Assembly (NCBI GenBank): GCA_963977105.1 | Contig: CAXBNI010000002.1 | Coordinates: forward strand, 62,001-126,000 | From: UBA2705 sp963977105 | GTDB taxonomy: Bacteria; Pseudomonadota; Alphaproteobacteria; Micavibrionales; Micavibrionaceae | DNA: 64,000 nucleotides | Reading direction: 5' to 3' | In this document: positions 63,466-64,000 of the stretch, one piece after another | Position numbering within the stretch: the first letter of the stretch is position 1 | Layout of the letters: each line of letters starts with the position of its first letter | Notes under the pieces: model-generated | The model's input: the letters and a program-made list of their open reading frames with translations, nothing else | The model's database searches: none | Told to the model about the DNA's origin: nothing | Translations under genes and position numbers: made by a program

Positions 63466-64000
63466 TTACTGATTGCGCCCTAGCCATGCCGCGCCGCGAA
63501 CCCCAGATGAATCACCATGACGCGGCGGTACGATATGCGTACGCAGGCTGCTCGAGAAACAATATAGCGCTAATTTCTCAGGCAGCGCCTCATAAAGCTG
63601 CGCAATATTTCCCATGCCACCACCAAGGACAATCGCATCGGGATCAATCACGTCAACCACGCTTGCCAATCCGCGCGCAAGGCGGTCAATATAACAATCA
63701 AGTGTTTGCTCGGCATCGGCGTCCCCAGCACCTACGCGCGCAACGATCTCCGCGCCTTTAAGGCGTCGACCGCTGCGGCGATGGTAGTCATTTTCAAAAC
63801 CTGTGCCAGAAATCCACGTTTCTAAACAACCAAACTTACCGCAATAACAGGCCGTCCCAGTATATTCATTATCATGAAGGCTATCGACGTATTGTGCGCA
63901 ATAAGGCTTATGTGCATATATAGGGGATATGATCGCCGCACGCGCTACAGCGGCCTCTGCGTTTAGTGTCTGCGCGTCGGCGCTGTATTGACGCGGCCAA
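63466..64000 (-). CDS. ROK-family sugar kinase, C-terminal part (5' end outside window)
   Basis: 178 codons open to the window edge. The ROK zinc/substrate motif CYCGKFGCLETWISGTGFE, the KGAEIVARVGAGDADAEQTL helix and VIDPDAIVLGGGMGN match manno/fructokinase and glucokinase-type ROK kinases; the ISGTGF stretch is most like the Mak fructokinase group. Phosphorylates a hexose with ATP in the cytoplasm. The N-terminal ATP-binding DxGGTK motif lies outside the window. The HAD gene downstream suggests a sugar-phosphate unit. Confidence 0.88.
   Translation of the reverse strand, partial: WPRQYSADAQTLNAEAAVARAAIISPIYAHKPYCAQYVDSLHDNEYTGTACYCGKFGCLETWISGTGFENDYHRRSGRRLKGAEIVARVGAGDADAEQTLDCYIDRLARGLASVVDVIDPDAIVLGGGMGNIAQLYEALPEKLALYCFSSSLRTHIVPPRHGDSSGVRGAAWLGRNQ

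Overview
This window looks like a chromosome segment of an alphaproteobacterium with intermediate to slightly low G+C. The signs are an infA-maf-rng block, an xthA/erpA/dgt/SPOR block, an IalB-family secreted protein, a type A RNase P RNA, alphaproteobacterial-style sdhCDA and sdhB, and two CtrA-like TTAA-N7-TTAA boxes. I cannot fix the order from sequence alone. No phage, transposase, rRNA operon, conjugation gene or CRISPR array is visible, so this is a stable, mostly housekeeping region interrupted by lineage-specific gene families.

Layout. 1-4.6 kb: two tandem CYTH-like (triphosphate tunnel) proteins, a PfkB/adenosine-type kinase and a deaminase-domain protein. 4.6-6.5 kb: a minus-strand operon of unknown proteins. 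6.7-10 kb: dnaK-dnaJ. 10-11.4 kb: a small barrel-like protein, an unknown protein and rnpB. 11.6-13.6 kb: two tandem TraB/TIKI-like proteins. 13.6-18.6 kb: a peptidoglycan amidase, periplasmic msrA, small secreted or membrane proteins, murA and dcd. 18.6-19.5 kb: tRNA-Thr and two small hypothetical genes. 19.6-26.7 kb: two large autotransporters sharing the same signal peptide. 27.2-29.7 kb: an IalB protein and two tandem lipoprotein alpha/beta-hydrolase paralogues. 29.7-36.4 kb: xthA, an A-type Fe-S carrier, dgt, a SPOR protein, sdhB, infA, maf and rng. 36.8-39.7 kb: two unusual proteins around tRNA-Phe. 39.8-42.8 kb: glpK and glpD. 43.1-45.3 kb: a YjbH-like outer-membrane protein. 45.3-51.0 kb: six tandem paralogues of an undescribed two-pass membrane protein. 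51.1-64 kb: amino-acid dehydrogenase, Sua5/TsaC, small hypothetical proteins, sdhCDA, an EamA transporter, aspS, RNase D, a HAD phosphatase and a partial ROK sugar kinase.

How the genes work together. Core functions cover proteostasis (DnaK/J), the TCA cycle and respiration (SdhABCD, glycerol oxidation by GlpK/GlpD), nucleotide pool control (Dcd, Dgt, Maf, adenosine kinase, deaminase), RNA processing (RNase P, RNase D, RNase G-like, AspRS, TsaC) and the envelope (MurA, amidase, YjbH, SPOR, autotransporters). The accessory theme is repeated local duplication: CYTH x2, TraB/TIKI x2, lipoprotein hydrolase x2, autotransporter x2 and the membrane family x6.

The best candidate for an undescribed system is the six-paralogue membrane cluster at 45288-50961. 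Its members are diverged, but two extracytoplasmic cysteines lie at a near-constant spacing of 42-48 residues. Five of the genes read as one operon behind a TTGACA promoter overlapped by a CtrA-like box.
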